64,000 nucleotides of DNA from CAZKUR01 sp964556005 (GTDB taxonomy: Bacteria > Bacteroidota > Ignavibacteria > Ignavibacteriales > Ignavibacteriaceae). Each line of letters starts with the position of its first letter. The first letter of the stretch is position 1. Below the pieces are notes generated by a model, which worked only from the letters and a program-made list of their open reading frames with translations, was not told the origin of the DNA and searched no databases. The position numbers were made by a program, and so were the translations under genes. Shown here piece after piece: positions 15,148-24,379 of the stretch. The DNA is taken from the NCBI GenBank assembly GCA_964556005.1, contig CAZKUR010000007.1:14589-78588 (forward strand), written 5' to 3'.

Positions 15148-16710
15148 ATGGATGAACTACTGTTAATTCCTATGATTATTATTCTTGTCGCGATTTTCTT
15201 TTACCTGGGATGGTTAGTCAATTCGAAGCTGGGGAAAAAAAGTATTGTTTCTGCTGAAGAAAGAGCAAAACAAATTGTAACCGACGCCCAGAAGGAAGCT
15301 AACAATATTAAAAGAGAAAAATTATTGGAAGTGAAAGATGAATGGTATAAAAAGAAAGTAGAATTCGACACTGAAGTAAATCAAAAAAGACAAAAGCTGC
15401 AAAACCTTGAAAAACTGCTTATATCACGAGAGGAAAACAGCGAGAAAAAATTTGAACTGGTTCAAAAGAAAGAAAAAGAAAATAAGCAAAAAGAGAAATC
15501 GCTTCAAGATCAAAAGTCTCATTTAGAAGCTAAATTTTTAGAGCTTCAAAAAGCCGAAGCCGAACAAAACCAAAAATTGGAAAAAATTTCTGGTTTAACC
15601 TCGGAAGAAGCTAAACAAATGCTTATCAATAATATGGAAAGCAATGCAAAGAAGGAAGCTTCAACGCTGATTAAGGATATTCTCGACCAGGCTAAAAATC
15701 AGGCTAAAAAAGACGCACAAAAAATTATTGTCCAAGCTATTCAAAGAACTGCTGCTGACCATTCGATAGAATCGACTGTTTCTGTTGTTCAAATTCAGAA
15801 TGATGAAATGAAGGGCAGGATAATTGGTAAAGAAGGAAGAAATATCCGTTCATTTGAAGCTTCTACAGGCGTTGATGTTATTGTTGATGATACACCGGAA
15901 GCAGTTATACTTTCATCTTTCGATCAGTATAGAAGAGAGATAGCAAGAATTGCATTGGAAAGATTGATTGTTGACGGAAGAATTCATCCTGCAAGAATTG
16001 AGGAAGTTGTTGAAAAAGTCCGCCAGGAGCTTGATGAGGAAATTATAAAGGAAGGCGAGAATACGGTTTTACAATTAGGCATTCACAACATGCATCCCGA
16101 ATTAATAAAACATATCGGTAAGATGAAATATCGATCGAGCTACGGGCAAAATCTTTTACAGCACAGCATAGAAGTTGCATATTTAACAGGCATAATGGCA
16201 GCCGAACTCGATATGGATACCAACCTTGCTAAAAGAGCAGGTTTGCTTCATGATATTGGAAAAACCGTTGATAAAAGTATGGAAGGGCCGCACGCACTGT
16301 TAGGATATGAATTAACTAAAAAATTCAAGGAACATCCTATTGTCTGCAATGCAGTCGGCTCACATCATGAAGACATTGAAATGGAACATCCGATTGCACC
16401 ATTAGTCCAGGCTGCCGATGCAATAAGCGGTGCACGTCCCGGTGCAAGGAGAGAACCACTCGAAAGTTATGTTAAACGGCTTGAAACTCTTGAAGCTCTT
16501 GCTAAATCTTTCGAAGGAGTTGCAAAAACTTATGCAATTCAGGCCGGAAGAGAAATAAGAGTTGTAGTTGAACAAGATAAAATTGATGATATTGTTGCAG
16601 ATAAACTGGCTCACGATATTTCTACAAAAATTGAAGAAGAAATGGAGTACCCCGGACAAATTAAAGTCACCGTAATTAGAGAGGTGAGAAAAATATCTTT
16701 TGCAAGATAA
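15148..16710 (+). CDS. rny: Ribonuclease Y
   Basis: Membrane-anchored endoribonuclease that starts mRNA decay. 520 residues in the usual order: N-terminal transmembrane helix (about 5-26), long charged coiled coil (30-200), KH domain (about 210-280, GRIIGKEGRNIRSFE) and HD domain with GLLHDIGKTVD and SHHEDIE. Start ATG 15148 has GGAGGTAAG upstream. The unit ends at a strong terminator. Confidence 0.97.
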   Translation: MDELLLIPMIIILVAIFFYLGWLVNSKLGKKSIVSAEERAKQIVTDAQKEANNIKREKLLEVKDEWYKKKVEFDTEVNQKRQKLQNLEKLLISREENSEKKFELVQKKEKENKQKEKSLQDQKSHLEAKFLELQKAEAEQNQKLEKISGLTSEEAKQMLINNMESNAKKEASTLIKDILDQAKNQAKKDAQKIIVQAIQRTAADHSIESTVSVVQIQNDEMKGRIIGKEGRNIRSFEASTGVDVIVDDTPEAVILSSFDQYRREIARIALERLIVDGRIHPARIEEVVEKVRQELDEEIIKEGENTVLQLGIHNMHPELIKHIGKMKYRSSYGQNLLQHSIEVAYLTGIMAAELDMDTNLAKRAGLLHDIGKTVDKSMEGPHALLGYELTKKFKEHPIVCNAVGSHHEDIEMEHPIAPLVQAADAISGARPGARREPLESYVKRLETLEALAKSFEGVAKTYAIQAGREIRVVVEQDKIDDIVADKLAHDISTKIEEEMEYPGQIKVTVIREVRKISFAR

Positions 16711-16718
16711 CATTATGT

Positions 16719-16766
16719 CCCGGAATTTATTTAAACTTAACCCAATAAATTCCGGGCATTTCTATT
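16719..16766 (+). terminator. Rho-independent terminator after rny
   Basis: Thirteen-base perfect stem CCCGGAATTTATT / AATAAATTCCGGG (16719-16731 with 16744-16756), loop 12 nt, followed by CATTTCTATTTT. Confidence 0.85.
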
Positions 16767-16784
16767 TTAAATTGCTAAAAAGAC

Positions 16785-17390
16785 ATGACAACGAATAAAA
16801 AATTGAAAGTTGCTATTACCGGAAGCATAGGTTCCGGGAAATCGCTATTCTGCAAATACCTCGAGAAATGTAAATATAATGTAATCAGTGCAGATGATAC
16901 GGCAAAAGAAATTTTAAGCTCAAATGAGATTGTTAAGAAAAAAATAATAAGAGAATTTGGTGAAGAATCCTACTTAAAAGGAGAATTGAACAAAATATTT
17001 TTAGCGGAAAAAGTTTTTTCAAATCCTGAAAATGTTGAAAAGATAAATTCGATTGTCCATCCTGAAACAATAAAAAAAATTGGAAATATGATGGACAAAA
17101 TATTATTGAAAGAAAAAATTGTTTTTGTTGAAGCAGCTCTAATTTATGAAGCAAATATGGAAGAACTTTTTGACTATGTGGTTTTAATTACTGCAAATGA
17201 ACAAATTAGGAAAGAAAGAAAAATTAAAAACAGCAATTTCACTGAAGAAGAATTTATTAAAAGAAATTTAAACCAAATAAAAGATGTGGAAAAGAAAAAA
17301 AGAGCGGACTTTGTTTTTGAAAATAATGAGGGAATTAACGAATTAAAACAAAAAGCTGATTTTTTATTGAACATTCTTAATGCCTTATAA
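16785..17390 (+). CDS. coaE: Dephospho-CoA kinase
   Basis: Last step of coenzyme A synthesis. 201 residues, normal length, with P-loop GSIGSGKS (13-20), SADDTAKEI, and the HPE block IVHPETIKKI, then EAALIYEANMEELFDYVVLI. Starts 19 bases after the rny terminator. Confidence 0.95.
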   Translation: MTTNKKLKVAITGSIGSGKSLFCKYLEKCKYNVISADDTAKEILSSNEIVKKKIIREFGEESYLKGELNKIFLAEKVFSNPENVEKINSIVHPETIKKIGNMMDKILLKEKIVFVEAALIYEANMEELFDYVVLITANEQIRKERKIKNSNFTEEEFIKRNLNQIKDVEKKKRADFVFENNEGINELKQKADFLLNILNAL

Positions 17391-17560
17391 AATAATCGTA
17401 TTTCTTCTCAATACACTTAACCTTATCACTTCTGAATTTTTATTTTTGAATTTTAACTTTTGACTTCTCTTGGGGTTAGTAAAACTTATAAAAGATAGTT
17501 AATTTTCTTTATAGTTTTATTGATTTTTTGTTGTTTAATTCTTTTATGGAGAAAATTAAG

Positions 17561-18463
17561 GTGGAATTTCTAAACAAAATGATAGTTAATGTAACCGAAG
17601 TGATGCCGAAACCGGTAGTCGGTTACTTTTCAAAGAGGTATATAGCAGGGGAATTATTACAGGATGGAGTTAATGTAGTAAAAAATTTTAATTCCAGGGG
17701 AATATTTGCAACAATGGACGTACTTGGAGAGTCTATTAAAAATAAGGAAGAAGCTGTCGATGCTCAAAACAATGCATTACAAGTATATGAAGCGATAAAT
17801 AAAAATAAGCTTTTATCAAATGTATCCGTTAAACCGACACAATTAGGATTAAGCATCGATGATGATTTTGCTTATGAAGTTGTCGGGGAACTTGTAAAAA
17901 AAGCAAAAGAAATAAATAATTTCCTGAGAATCGATATGGAAGATTCTCCCTACACGGACAAAACTTTTAATTTATATAAAAGATTAAGAAAAGATTATGA
18001 TAATGTCGGAGTGGTAGTCCAGGCAAAGTTAAGAAGGACATATGACGATGTTGCTGCATTGAAAGATTACAATACGAATTTTAGATTATGTAAAGGAATT
18101 TATCTCGAACCCGAACCAATCGCTTACCAGAGTAAGCAGGAAGTAAGGGATAATTATTTAAAAATACTCGAATTGATGTTGAAGAATAATCATTATGTCG
18201 GAATAGCAACTCATGATGATTACTTAGTTGAAAATGCATATAAGATGATTAAAGATATGAACATTTCGAAGGATAAATTCGAATTCCAGATGCTGCTTGG
18301 TGTAAAAGAAAATTTAAGAGAAAAAATAAATAACGATGGTTACAAAATCAGGATTTATGTTCCTTTCGGAAAAGATTGGTACCCATATTCGATCAGAAGG
18401 TTGAAAGAAAATCCTAACATGGCAGGCGATATTGTAAAAAATTTTTTTAGAATGGGTAAATGA
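17561..18463 (+). CDS. Proline dehydrogenase (monofunctional)
   Basis: FAD enzyme oxidising proline to pyrroline-5-carboxylate. The frame is open from 17528, but GTG 17561 has GGAG nine bases upstream and gives a 300-residue protein with the family N-terminus (VPKPLV-like block MPKPVVGYFSKRYIAGE). Conserved barrel blocks are SVKPTQLGL, RIDMEDSPYTD, RLCKGIYLEP, IATHDD, FQMLLGV and the C-terminal RIYVPFGKDWYPYSIRRL with the paired substrate-binding Arg. It overlaps tsaD by 4 bases (ATGA). No P5C dehydrogenase is nearby. ATG 17546 is an alternative start. Confidence 0.92.
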   Translation: MEFLNKMIVNVTEVMPKPVVGYFSKRYIAGELLQDGVNVVKNFNSRGIFATMDVLGESIKNKEEAVDAQNNALQVYEAINKNKLLSNVSVKPTQLGLSIDDDFAYEVVGELVKKAKEINNFLRIDMEDSPYTDKTFNLYKRLRKDYDNVGVVVQAKLRRTYDDVAALKDYNTNFRLCKGIYLEPEPIAYQSKQEVRDNYLKILELMLKNNHYVGIATHDDYLVENAYKMIKDMNISKDKFEFQMLLGVKENLREKINNDGYKIRIYVPFGKDWYPYSIRRLKENPNMAGDIVKNFFRMGK

Positions 18464-19470
18464 ACGTTTTAGGAATTGAAAGCTCGTGCGATGAAACATC
18501 TGTTGCAATAATAAGAAACGGTGAATTAACTGCAAATTTAATTTCATCTCAGGATTTTCATTCCAAGTACGGCGGCGTTGTTCCTGAATTATCGAGCAGG
18601 GCACACCTGCAGATAGTAATTCCGCTGTTAAAAGATGCATTAAAAGAATCCGGGCTTGAGCTAAACCAAATCGATTTATTTTGCGCAACTGCGGGTCCCG
18701 GCTTAATCGGAGCTTTGCTTGTAGGATTTACCTTTGCGAAAGGATTGGCCTATTCATTAAAAAAACCTTTTATTGGAGTTAATCATATCGAAGGTCATAT
18801 TTATTCCGGGTTTTTAATGAAGCAAAAACCTGAATTTCCTTTTCTGGCTCTTGTTGTTTCCGGCGGACATACTTTATTACTAATTGTAAAAAGCTTTAAC
18901 GAGATTAAAAGGTTAGGTACTACAGTAGATGATGCAGCAGGAGAAGCATTCGATAAAGTTTCAAAAATGCTTGGCTTGGGTTATCCAGGCGGGCCAAAGA
19001 TTCAGGAAATGTCTAAGAACGGAAACCCGGAAAAAATAAATTTCCCAATTGCTTCTCTTGATCAGCCATATAATTTTTCTTTCAGCGGACTTAAAACATC
19101 TGTGTTAAGATATATACAGAAAAATTTTAAACATAAAGGTATTCCCGAAAAAGAAATTCCTGATATTGCTGCATCGTTTCAAAATGCAGTGATCAAAGCT
19201 CTAATCGGTAACACAGAAAAAGCTCTTCAAAACTATGATGTTAAGTCAATATCGCTCGTCGGTGGAGTAGCCGCTAATTTAGAATTAAGAAATTCGTTTA
19301 TTCGTCTTGCAGAGAAATATAATTTAAAATTAATAATTCCTGGACTTGAATATTGCGGTGATAATGCTGCTATGATTGCTTTCCGGGGGACGAAACTTTT
19401 TGAAGCGGGCAGAGTTGATTCTTTAAATATGAGCCCTTACCCAGGACTCCCGGATAAACAATTTTCTTAA
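18460..19470 (+). CDS. tsaD: tRNA N6-threonylcarbamoyladenosine transferase TsaD
   Basis: Transfers threonylcarbamoyl to A37 of ANN-reading tRNAs. 336 residues with N-terminal GIESSCDETSVA, metal-binding HIEGH (His109, His113), VSGGHTLL, and C-terminal GGVAANLELR and GDNAAMIA. The start overlaps the proline dehydrogenase stop by 4 bases. Confidence 0.97.
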   Translation: MNVLGIESSCDETSVAIIRNGELTANLISSQDFHSKYGGVVPELSSRAHLQIVIPLLKDALKESGLELNQIDLFCATAGPGLIGALLVGFTFAKGLAYSLKKPFIGVNHIEGHIYSGFLMKQKPEFPFLALVVSGGHTLLLIVKSFNEIKRLGTTVDDAAGEAFDKVSKMLGLGYPGGPKIQEMSKNGNPEKINFPIASLDQPYNFSFSGLKTSVLRYIQKNFKHKGIPEKEIPDIAASFQNAVIKALIGNTEKALQNYDVKSISLVGGVAANLELRNSFIRLAEKYNLKLIIPGLEYCGDNAAMIAFRGTKLFEAGRVDSLNMSPYPGLPDKQFS

Positions 19471-19497
19471 TAATACGAACCGGAATATATTGCAATA

Positions 19498-20874
19498 ATG
19501 CAGAATCGAAAAATAAAAATTAGTGATTTGAATGATGCTGAAAAGCTTGAGCTTTTAAAGGAATTAAGATCCGGAATTGATAAAATTGACGAGGATATTG
19601 TATCGCTATTAAATAAAAGAACTTTATACTCGATAATGGCGGGAAGAATTAAACATGCATTAAAATTACCACATTACAATCCCGAAAGGGAAAAGAAAAT
19701 CCGTGAAAAAATTAATAACTATTTAGAAGAACCATTAACAAAAGAATCGTTACAAAGAGTTTATGAAAGAATAATAGATGAATCACGCGCAGTGCAAAAA
19801 AACGATATTGAAAAAGGTGACAATTCCCAACTTTCTCTTCCGCCAAAAAAAGTAAAGCTCAAAGAACTCCTGACAAAAAAAGAACTCTTAATTGTAGCCG
19901 GTTTTTTTGCAGTGCTGCTTGTTATATTTTTTTACACTTTTTTTACCGCGAATCATTATGCGAAAAAGCCTCCTATTAGATTTGATATTCGGAGAGGGGA
20001 AACTTTTGATCAAATAGTAGACAACCTTTATGCAAAACAAATAATACCAAGTAAAAGAAATTTCAGAATTGCAGCGTTTTTATATGGAGCAGAAAAGAAG
20101 ATACGGGCTGCAAGATATTTCATTCCCAATGATTTAAGCTACCTCGGCTTACTTGATCTTTTTACAACCGGTGAAGCTGAATTCATTAAAAAAGTGAAAG
20201 TCCGTTCAGGTTTAACGATAAAGTGGATGGCATGGAGGCTTCACTATGATGCCGGAATTGATTCCGCTAAATTTGTTGAACTGAGTAAGAATAAAAATTT
20301 TATCGACTCCCTGGGATTAAAATTTAATACACTTCAAGGTTACCTTTTCCCGGGCAACTATTATTTGTACGAGAACAGCTCGGCAAGAGAAACTATCGAC
20401 ACTATGTACATTCACTTTAAAGAATTTTGGACTGACTCATTAAAAAAGGAAGCAAAACAGTTGGGTTATTCTGTTCATCAGATTTTAACTTTGGCTTCGA
20501 TAGTTAAAGGAGAAACAGATAATGTTCAGGAAATGCCGAAAATAGCGGGTGTTTATTATAATCGTTTGAAATTAGGGATGAAATTACAAGCCGATCCTAC
20601 GGTTCAATATTTACAGCCTAACGGATGGAAAAAATTAAATTATAAAGATCTTCAAATTGATTCCCCGTACAATACTTATCTTTACGATGGTCTTCCGCCG
20701 GGTCCTATAAATAACCCGGGAAAAAATGCCGTACTTGCAGCATTGTATCCGGATAAAAATAAATTTTTATATTTTGTTGCAGATGGTAAAGGAGGGCACA
20801 GATTTGCAAAAACATATAACGAACATTTAAAAAATGTTAGACAATATCGCAGATGGATAAACTCTCAAAAGTAA
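19498..20874 (+). CDS. Chorismate mutase (AroQ-type) domain fused to MltG-like endolytic transglycosylase
   Basis: 458 residues in two parts. Residues about 15-100 form an AroQ-type chorismate mutase helix domain: LRSGIDKID (Arg24), NKR (Arg41), Lys52, the NPERE block (Arg64, Glu65) and Gln100 match the usual active-site pattern, with Asn61 where Asp is common. After a linker, one transmembrane helix (about 130-150) leads into an MltG/YceG domain with LASIVKGET (probable catalytic Glu339), AGVYYNRL, LQADPTVQY and DGLPPGPINNPG. MltG cuts nascent glycan strands in the periplasm; the mutase would lie in the cytoplasm. The join is within one uninterrupted frame. Confidence 0.88.
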   Translation: MQNRKIKISDLNDAEKLELLKELRSGIDKIDEDIVSLLNKRTLYSIMAGRIKHALKLPHYNPEREKKIREKINNYLEEPLTKESLQRVYERIIDESRAVQKNDIEKGDNSQLSLPPKKVKLKELLTKKELLIVAGFFAVLLVIFFYTFFTANHYAKKPPIRFDIRRGETFDQIVDNLYAKQIIPSKRNFRIAAFLYGAEKKIRAARYFIPNDLSYLGLLDLFTTGEAEFIKKVKVRSGLTIKWMAWRLHYDAGIDSAKFVELSKNKNFIDSLGLKFNTLQGYLFPGNYYLYENSSARETIDTMYIHFKEFWTDSLKKEAKQLGYSVHQILTLASIVKGETDNVQEMPKIAGVYYNRLKLGMKLQADPTVQYLQPNGWKKLNYKDLQIDSPYNTYLYDGLPPGPINNPGKNAVLAALYPDKNKFLYFVADGKGGHRFAKTYNEHLKNVRQYRRWINSQK

Positions 20875-22544
20875 ACTTACTTTTATACCTATTTGTACTA
20901 CTGTTTTTTTCAAGATGTGCAAACCAACTGCCTCCTGGCGGCGGTCCGGTAGATAAAACTCCCCCGAGAATTGTTAACGTCTATCCTGAAAATGGGACAA
21001 TTAATTTTAACGACGATCACTTTACGCTTGATTTCTCCGAGTATGTAGATAAAAGAACTGTTAAAGATGCACTCTTTATTTCTCCAGCAATTGAAGGAGA
21101 ACTCGAAACCGATTGGACCGGCACTTCAGTCGATGTTACTTTTCCCGCAAAGCTGCGAGACAGCACAACCTATATTGTTACGGTCGGATCCGATGTTGTT
21201 GATCTAAATAATCACAATCATATGGCTGAAGCTTTTTCCTTTACTTTTTCCACCGGAAACGAGATTGATAAAAGAATGATAAAAGGGAAAGTATACAGCG
21301 ATAAACCTAGTGGTATTTTAATTTACGCTTATAAAACTACGCTTCACGATACGTTGAATCCTTCAAAGATTAAACCGGATTTTATATCTCAAACCGGCAA
21401 AGACGGGTCATTTGCTTTACTTGGTTTATCCGCTGGAATTTACCGTGTGTTTGCAGTTTTGGATCAGTATCGAGATTTACTTTTTCAGCCTGCACAAGAT
21501 AAAATCGGGATGCCTTTTGAAGATATTTCGTTAGGTGAAAATGATTCTTTATTTACCGGCTTAAATTTTTTCCTGACTGAAGCTGATACTTCGAAACCAA
21601 GATTAATAAGTGCCGTGATGACCGATAAAAATCATATCCTTATTAAAGCTACAAAAGACATCGATTCGACTGTAATAAAAGCAGATAATTTTTTTGTTTA
21701 CGACTCGACTGCTAATAAAAAATATTTCCCTGTTTATGCTTTTAGAGGAAATACAAAACCCGATGTAATGGTTGCTGTAATAACCGATTCTTTAATCGAA
21801 AAAAACGAAAATTATTTATTTATAGATACGTTAATTGATAAGTTAGGAAATAAAGAGTTTAATGATAATTCAAGAATAACAGTCAGCGACAGGCCGGATA
21901 CTACAAAACCGGGAATAATTAAGACCGTCCCTTCAAACAAATCCGGTAATGCGGATATCCGGAATCAAAAATTTATTTTCTATTTTAATGATGCATTCGA
22001 TTCTGCAAATTCCAAAAAGGGAATTACTTTCAGCGATACTTTAGGGAATAAAGTGCCTTACGGGATAAAATTTATTGATGATGCAACTCTTCAGGTAACT
22101 CCGGATATAAAATTAAAGCCAATTACGGATTACATTATAAAACTTCGATTGGATTATTTTAAAGACGCAGCAGGAAATTTCTTCTCAGATTCTACTTACA
22201 TTTACAAATTTACAACGATTAACGGGCTTGATTTTACAGGTGTGTCTGGCAATGTAATTAATGTAGATCTTAAAAAAAATCCAAAGCTAATGCTTCAAAA
22301 AACTTCTAACTCAAGTGTGTATTATGAAACCGGGATAAATAAAAACTCAAAATTTGAATTTAAAAGGGTTGATGCCGGTAAATATTTTTTATGGTGCTAC
22401 TACGACACCGACAGCAGCAATACTTACACATTTGGCTGGCCTTATCCATTCAAAAAAGCAGAAGAATTTGATTTTTATCCCGATACATTAAATCTGCGAG
22501 CTCGATGGACAATTACAGATTTAAATTTTCATTTTAAAAAATAA
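20853..22544 (+). CDS. Lipoprotein with Ig-like (Big_5-type) domains
   Basis: 563-residue envelope protein. Signal peptide LLLYLFVLLFFSRC is followed by a Gly/Pro-rich tether and the DKTPPRIVNVYPENG block typical of bacterial Ig-like domains (SbsA/Big_5 type) in Bacteroidota lipoproteins; a second copy (TTKPGIIKTVPSNKSGN) begins near residue 350. An Arg precedes the lipid Cys, unlike the strict lipobox. It overlaps the mltG fusion by 22 bases and ends 1 base from the convergent minus-strand gene. Function unknown. Confidence 0.8.
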   Translation: MDKLSKVNLLLYLFVLLFFSRCANQLPPGGGPVDKTPPRIVNVYPENGTINFNDDHFTLDFSEYVDKRTVKDALFISPAIEGELETDWTGTSVDVTFPAKLRDSTTYIVTVGSDVVDLNNHNHMAEAFSFTFSTGNEIDKRMIKGKVYSDKPSGILIYAYKTTLHDTLNPSKIKPDFISQTGKDGSFALLGLSAGIYRVFAVLDQYRDLLFQPAQDKIGMPFEDISLGENDSLFTGLNFFLTEADTSKPRLISAVMTDKNHILIKATKDIDSTVIKADNFFVYDSTANKKYFPVYAFRGNTKPDVMVAVITDSLIEKNENYLFIDTLIDKLGNKEFNDNSRITVSDRPDTTKPGIIKTVPSNKSGNADIRNQKFIFYFNDAFDSANSKKGITFSDTLGNKVPYGIKFIDDATLQVTPDIKLKPITDYIIKLRLDYFKDAAGNFFSDSTYIYKFTTINGLDFTGVSGNVINVDLKKNPKLMLQKTSNSSVYYETGINKNSKFEFKRVDAGKYFLWCYYDTDSSNTYTFGWPYPFKKAEEFDFYPDTLNLRARWTITDLNFHFKK

Positions 22545-22545
22545 A

Positions 22546-23175
22546 TCAAACTTTTAGCTTTGCAGTAATAACAGCAATTATTTCATCACTGCTTTCTTGA
22601 ATTTCATTGAATAAATTTTCGGATTTTTTCAAAAGCTCAACAGCCTGCTGATTGTTCGGTAAAGAAGAACAGTTTATCAAAACATTTAAATACGCACCTT
22701 GAGCAGCCGTATATAAAAGAGAAGCAGCGACCCCGGCGTCGGAAACGGAGTTTTGATTTCCTTTACTTGCTACTGTTCTAATAAGCGGCATAACGTTACT
22801 GCAGACCGTAACTACCTGTGAAGGAATTGAAGCAGCATGCAATGTTGCGTTTTCAATTTTTTCGGAACGAATTTTTTTATCCTGTTCCGTCTCTTTGGGG
22901 AGTTTGAAAGCTTCCATTACTTTATCGAATGCCTCATTATCATCGCCGGCTAACTGAATAAAATTATTTTCAAAGCTCTGCAATTGAAATGAAACATCTT
23001 TTATTTCTTCTTCAACTTCCGCATACTTCTTCTTGCCAACGGTTAGATTACAAACCATAATACCAAGGCTGCAAGCCATAGCCCCGCTGAATGCCGCTAC
23101 ATTACCTCCGCCTGGTGTAGGGGAGTTTGATGAAATAGTATCGAGATAATTTTTTAATGATATTGATAAATCCAT
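22546..23175 (-). CDS. Formimidoyltetrahydrofolate cyclodeaminase-like protein
   Basis: Converts 5-formimino-THF to methenyl-THF and ammonia, after formimino transfer from histidine breakdown. 209 residues, helical, with SNSPTPGGGNVAAFSGAMA and SVSDAGVAASLL as in FtcD C-terminal/FchA proteins. The formimidoyltransferase lies 29 bases upstream as a separate gene, whereas animals fuse the two. Confidence 0.9.
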   Translation of the reverse strand: MDLSISLKNYLDTISSNSPTPGGGNVAAFSGAMACSLGIMVCNLTVGKKKYAEVEEEIKDVSFQLQSFENNFIQLAGDDNEAFDKVMEAFKLPKETEQDKKIRSEKIENATLHAASIPSQVVTVCSNVMPLIRTVASKGNQNSVSDAGVAASLLYTAAQGAYLNVLINCSSLPNNQQAVELLKKSENLFNEIQESSDEIIAVITAKLKV

Positions 23176-23204
23176 TATAAGTCCTTTGTAATTTATTTTG
23201 ATTG

Positions 23205-24251
23205 TTAAATCATGTAGTCGATTATCTTTTGATCTTTTTCAAAAGGATTTAAACTGCTTAAACCTAATTTTTCGATTGCTAAATCTACTAATTGTGTTTC
23301 ATCGTTAATTTTTCCGTCTGAATAAAATTTACCGGCAATTAGAAGTGCTTCGAGAGGCACAAGTCCTACTATTTCGCTTCCGTTAACTTCAACTCCAAGT
23401 CTTTGCGCTTCTTTTTTCACTTCTTCAAAAGCAACATGAATCGGAGTAGTTAGGTAATTTGTTAAATTCATTGACACCTGGGTTATGTTGAATTTTTCCA
23501 AAGCTACACCCATTCCTTTAACTTCTTTTAATCTTCCGGGAATTCTAACTGTCTTGCCGTTTTCTTTAACAACGTTACCCTGAATATCGCGTTTTGGTCT
23601 TCCGGATTCGCGTAAAATTTCTGCAATTTCTTTTGCATATTTAACATTGGTTGATTTTATATTAACATTATAAGCAATCAGAAAAAATCTTGCCCCGGTT
23701 ACGATTGCGCCAAGCTTGGGGTTAAATTCAGCCTTGCCATAATCAGGCTGCCATTCGGGATCTTTAAGCTTTTCTTCCAATCCCTCGTATTCGCCTTTTC
23801 TTATATTCGAAAGATTTGATCTTACAGGTTTTTTTGCTGCAGCTTCATAAAGAAATACCGGAACATTCAAATCGGAAGAAACGCGTACGGCATATTTTTC
23901 GGAAAGTTTTGCACAGTCTTCCATTGTTACTCCTTTGACCGGAACGAAAGGAACTACATCAATTGCACCCATTCTCGGATGTTCGCCTTTGTGATTTCTC
24001 ATATCGATTTTTTCGGCTGCTGCTTTGCTTGCATTAACAGCGCCGTTTACAATGCCTTCCTCATTTCCTGCAATCGTAACGACGACACGGTTATAATCGG
24101 CATCAGGTTCGAGATTTAAAAGTTTAACATTTGGAGTATTATTTATAGCGTCTTTAATTGCTTTAAATGTTTCTTCATTTCTACCTTCGCTGAAATTCGG
24201 TACACACTCAATAATTTTTCCCGCAGAACGGGATTTATCTTCATTTGACAA
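23205..24251 (-). CDS. ftcD: Glutamate formimidoyltransferase
   Basis: Moves the formimino group from formiminoglutamate to tetrahydrofolate. 348 residues with the N-terminal block KIIECVPNFSEGRNEETF and GEHPRMGAIDVVPFVPV (family His and Arg), and a C-terminal subdomain (SMNLTNYLTTPIHVAFEEV). It lies between imidazolonepropionase and the cyclodeaminase on the minus strand, giving the last steps of histidine degradation. Confidence 0.95.
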   Translation of the reverse strand: MSNEDKSRSAGKIIECVPNFSEGRNEETFKAIKDAINNTPNVKLLNLEPDADYNRVVVTIAGNEEGIVNGAVNASKAAAEKIDMRNHKGEHPRMGAIDVVPFVPVKGVTMEDCAKLSEKYAVRVSSDLNVPVFLYEAAAKKPVRSNLSNIRKGEYEGLEEKLKDPEWQPDYGKAEFNPKLGAIVTGARFFLIAYNVNIKSTNVKYAKEIAEILRESGRPKRDIQGNVVKENGKTVRIPGRLKEVKGMGVALEKFNITQVSMNLTNYLTTPIHVAFEEVKKEAQRLGVEVNGSEIVGLVPLEALLIAGKFYSDGKINDETQLVDLAIEKLGLSSLNPFEKDQKIIDYMI

Positions 24252-24379
24252 TTTTTACCTCCATGGGTTTCTTGTAATTAAGAATGATGAATGAATTTTA
24301 AAAAAAATAATACACAAACTTAAAATATTATTTACTTTTATTGTAGTTAAGCAGAGAAAAAGGGAAGAGAGGAATGCAT

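Noticed and set aside
14765..15166. Open frames on both strands over the zapA-rny spacer
   Set aside because: They overlap zapA, rny or each other, have no ribosome sites, and the region is better explained as a structured RNA.
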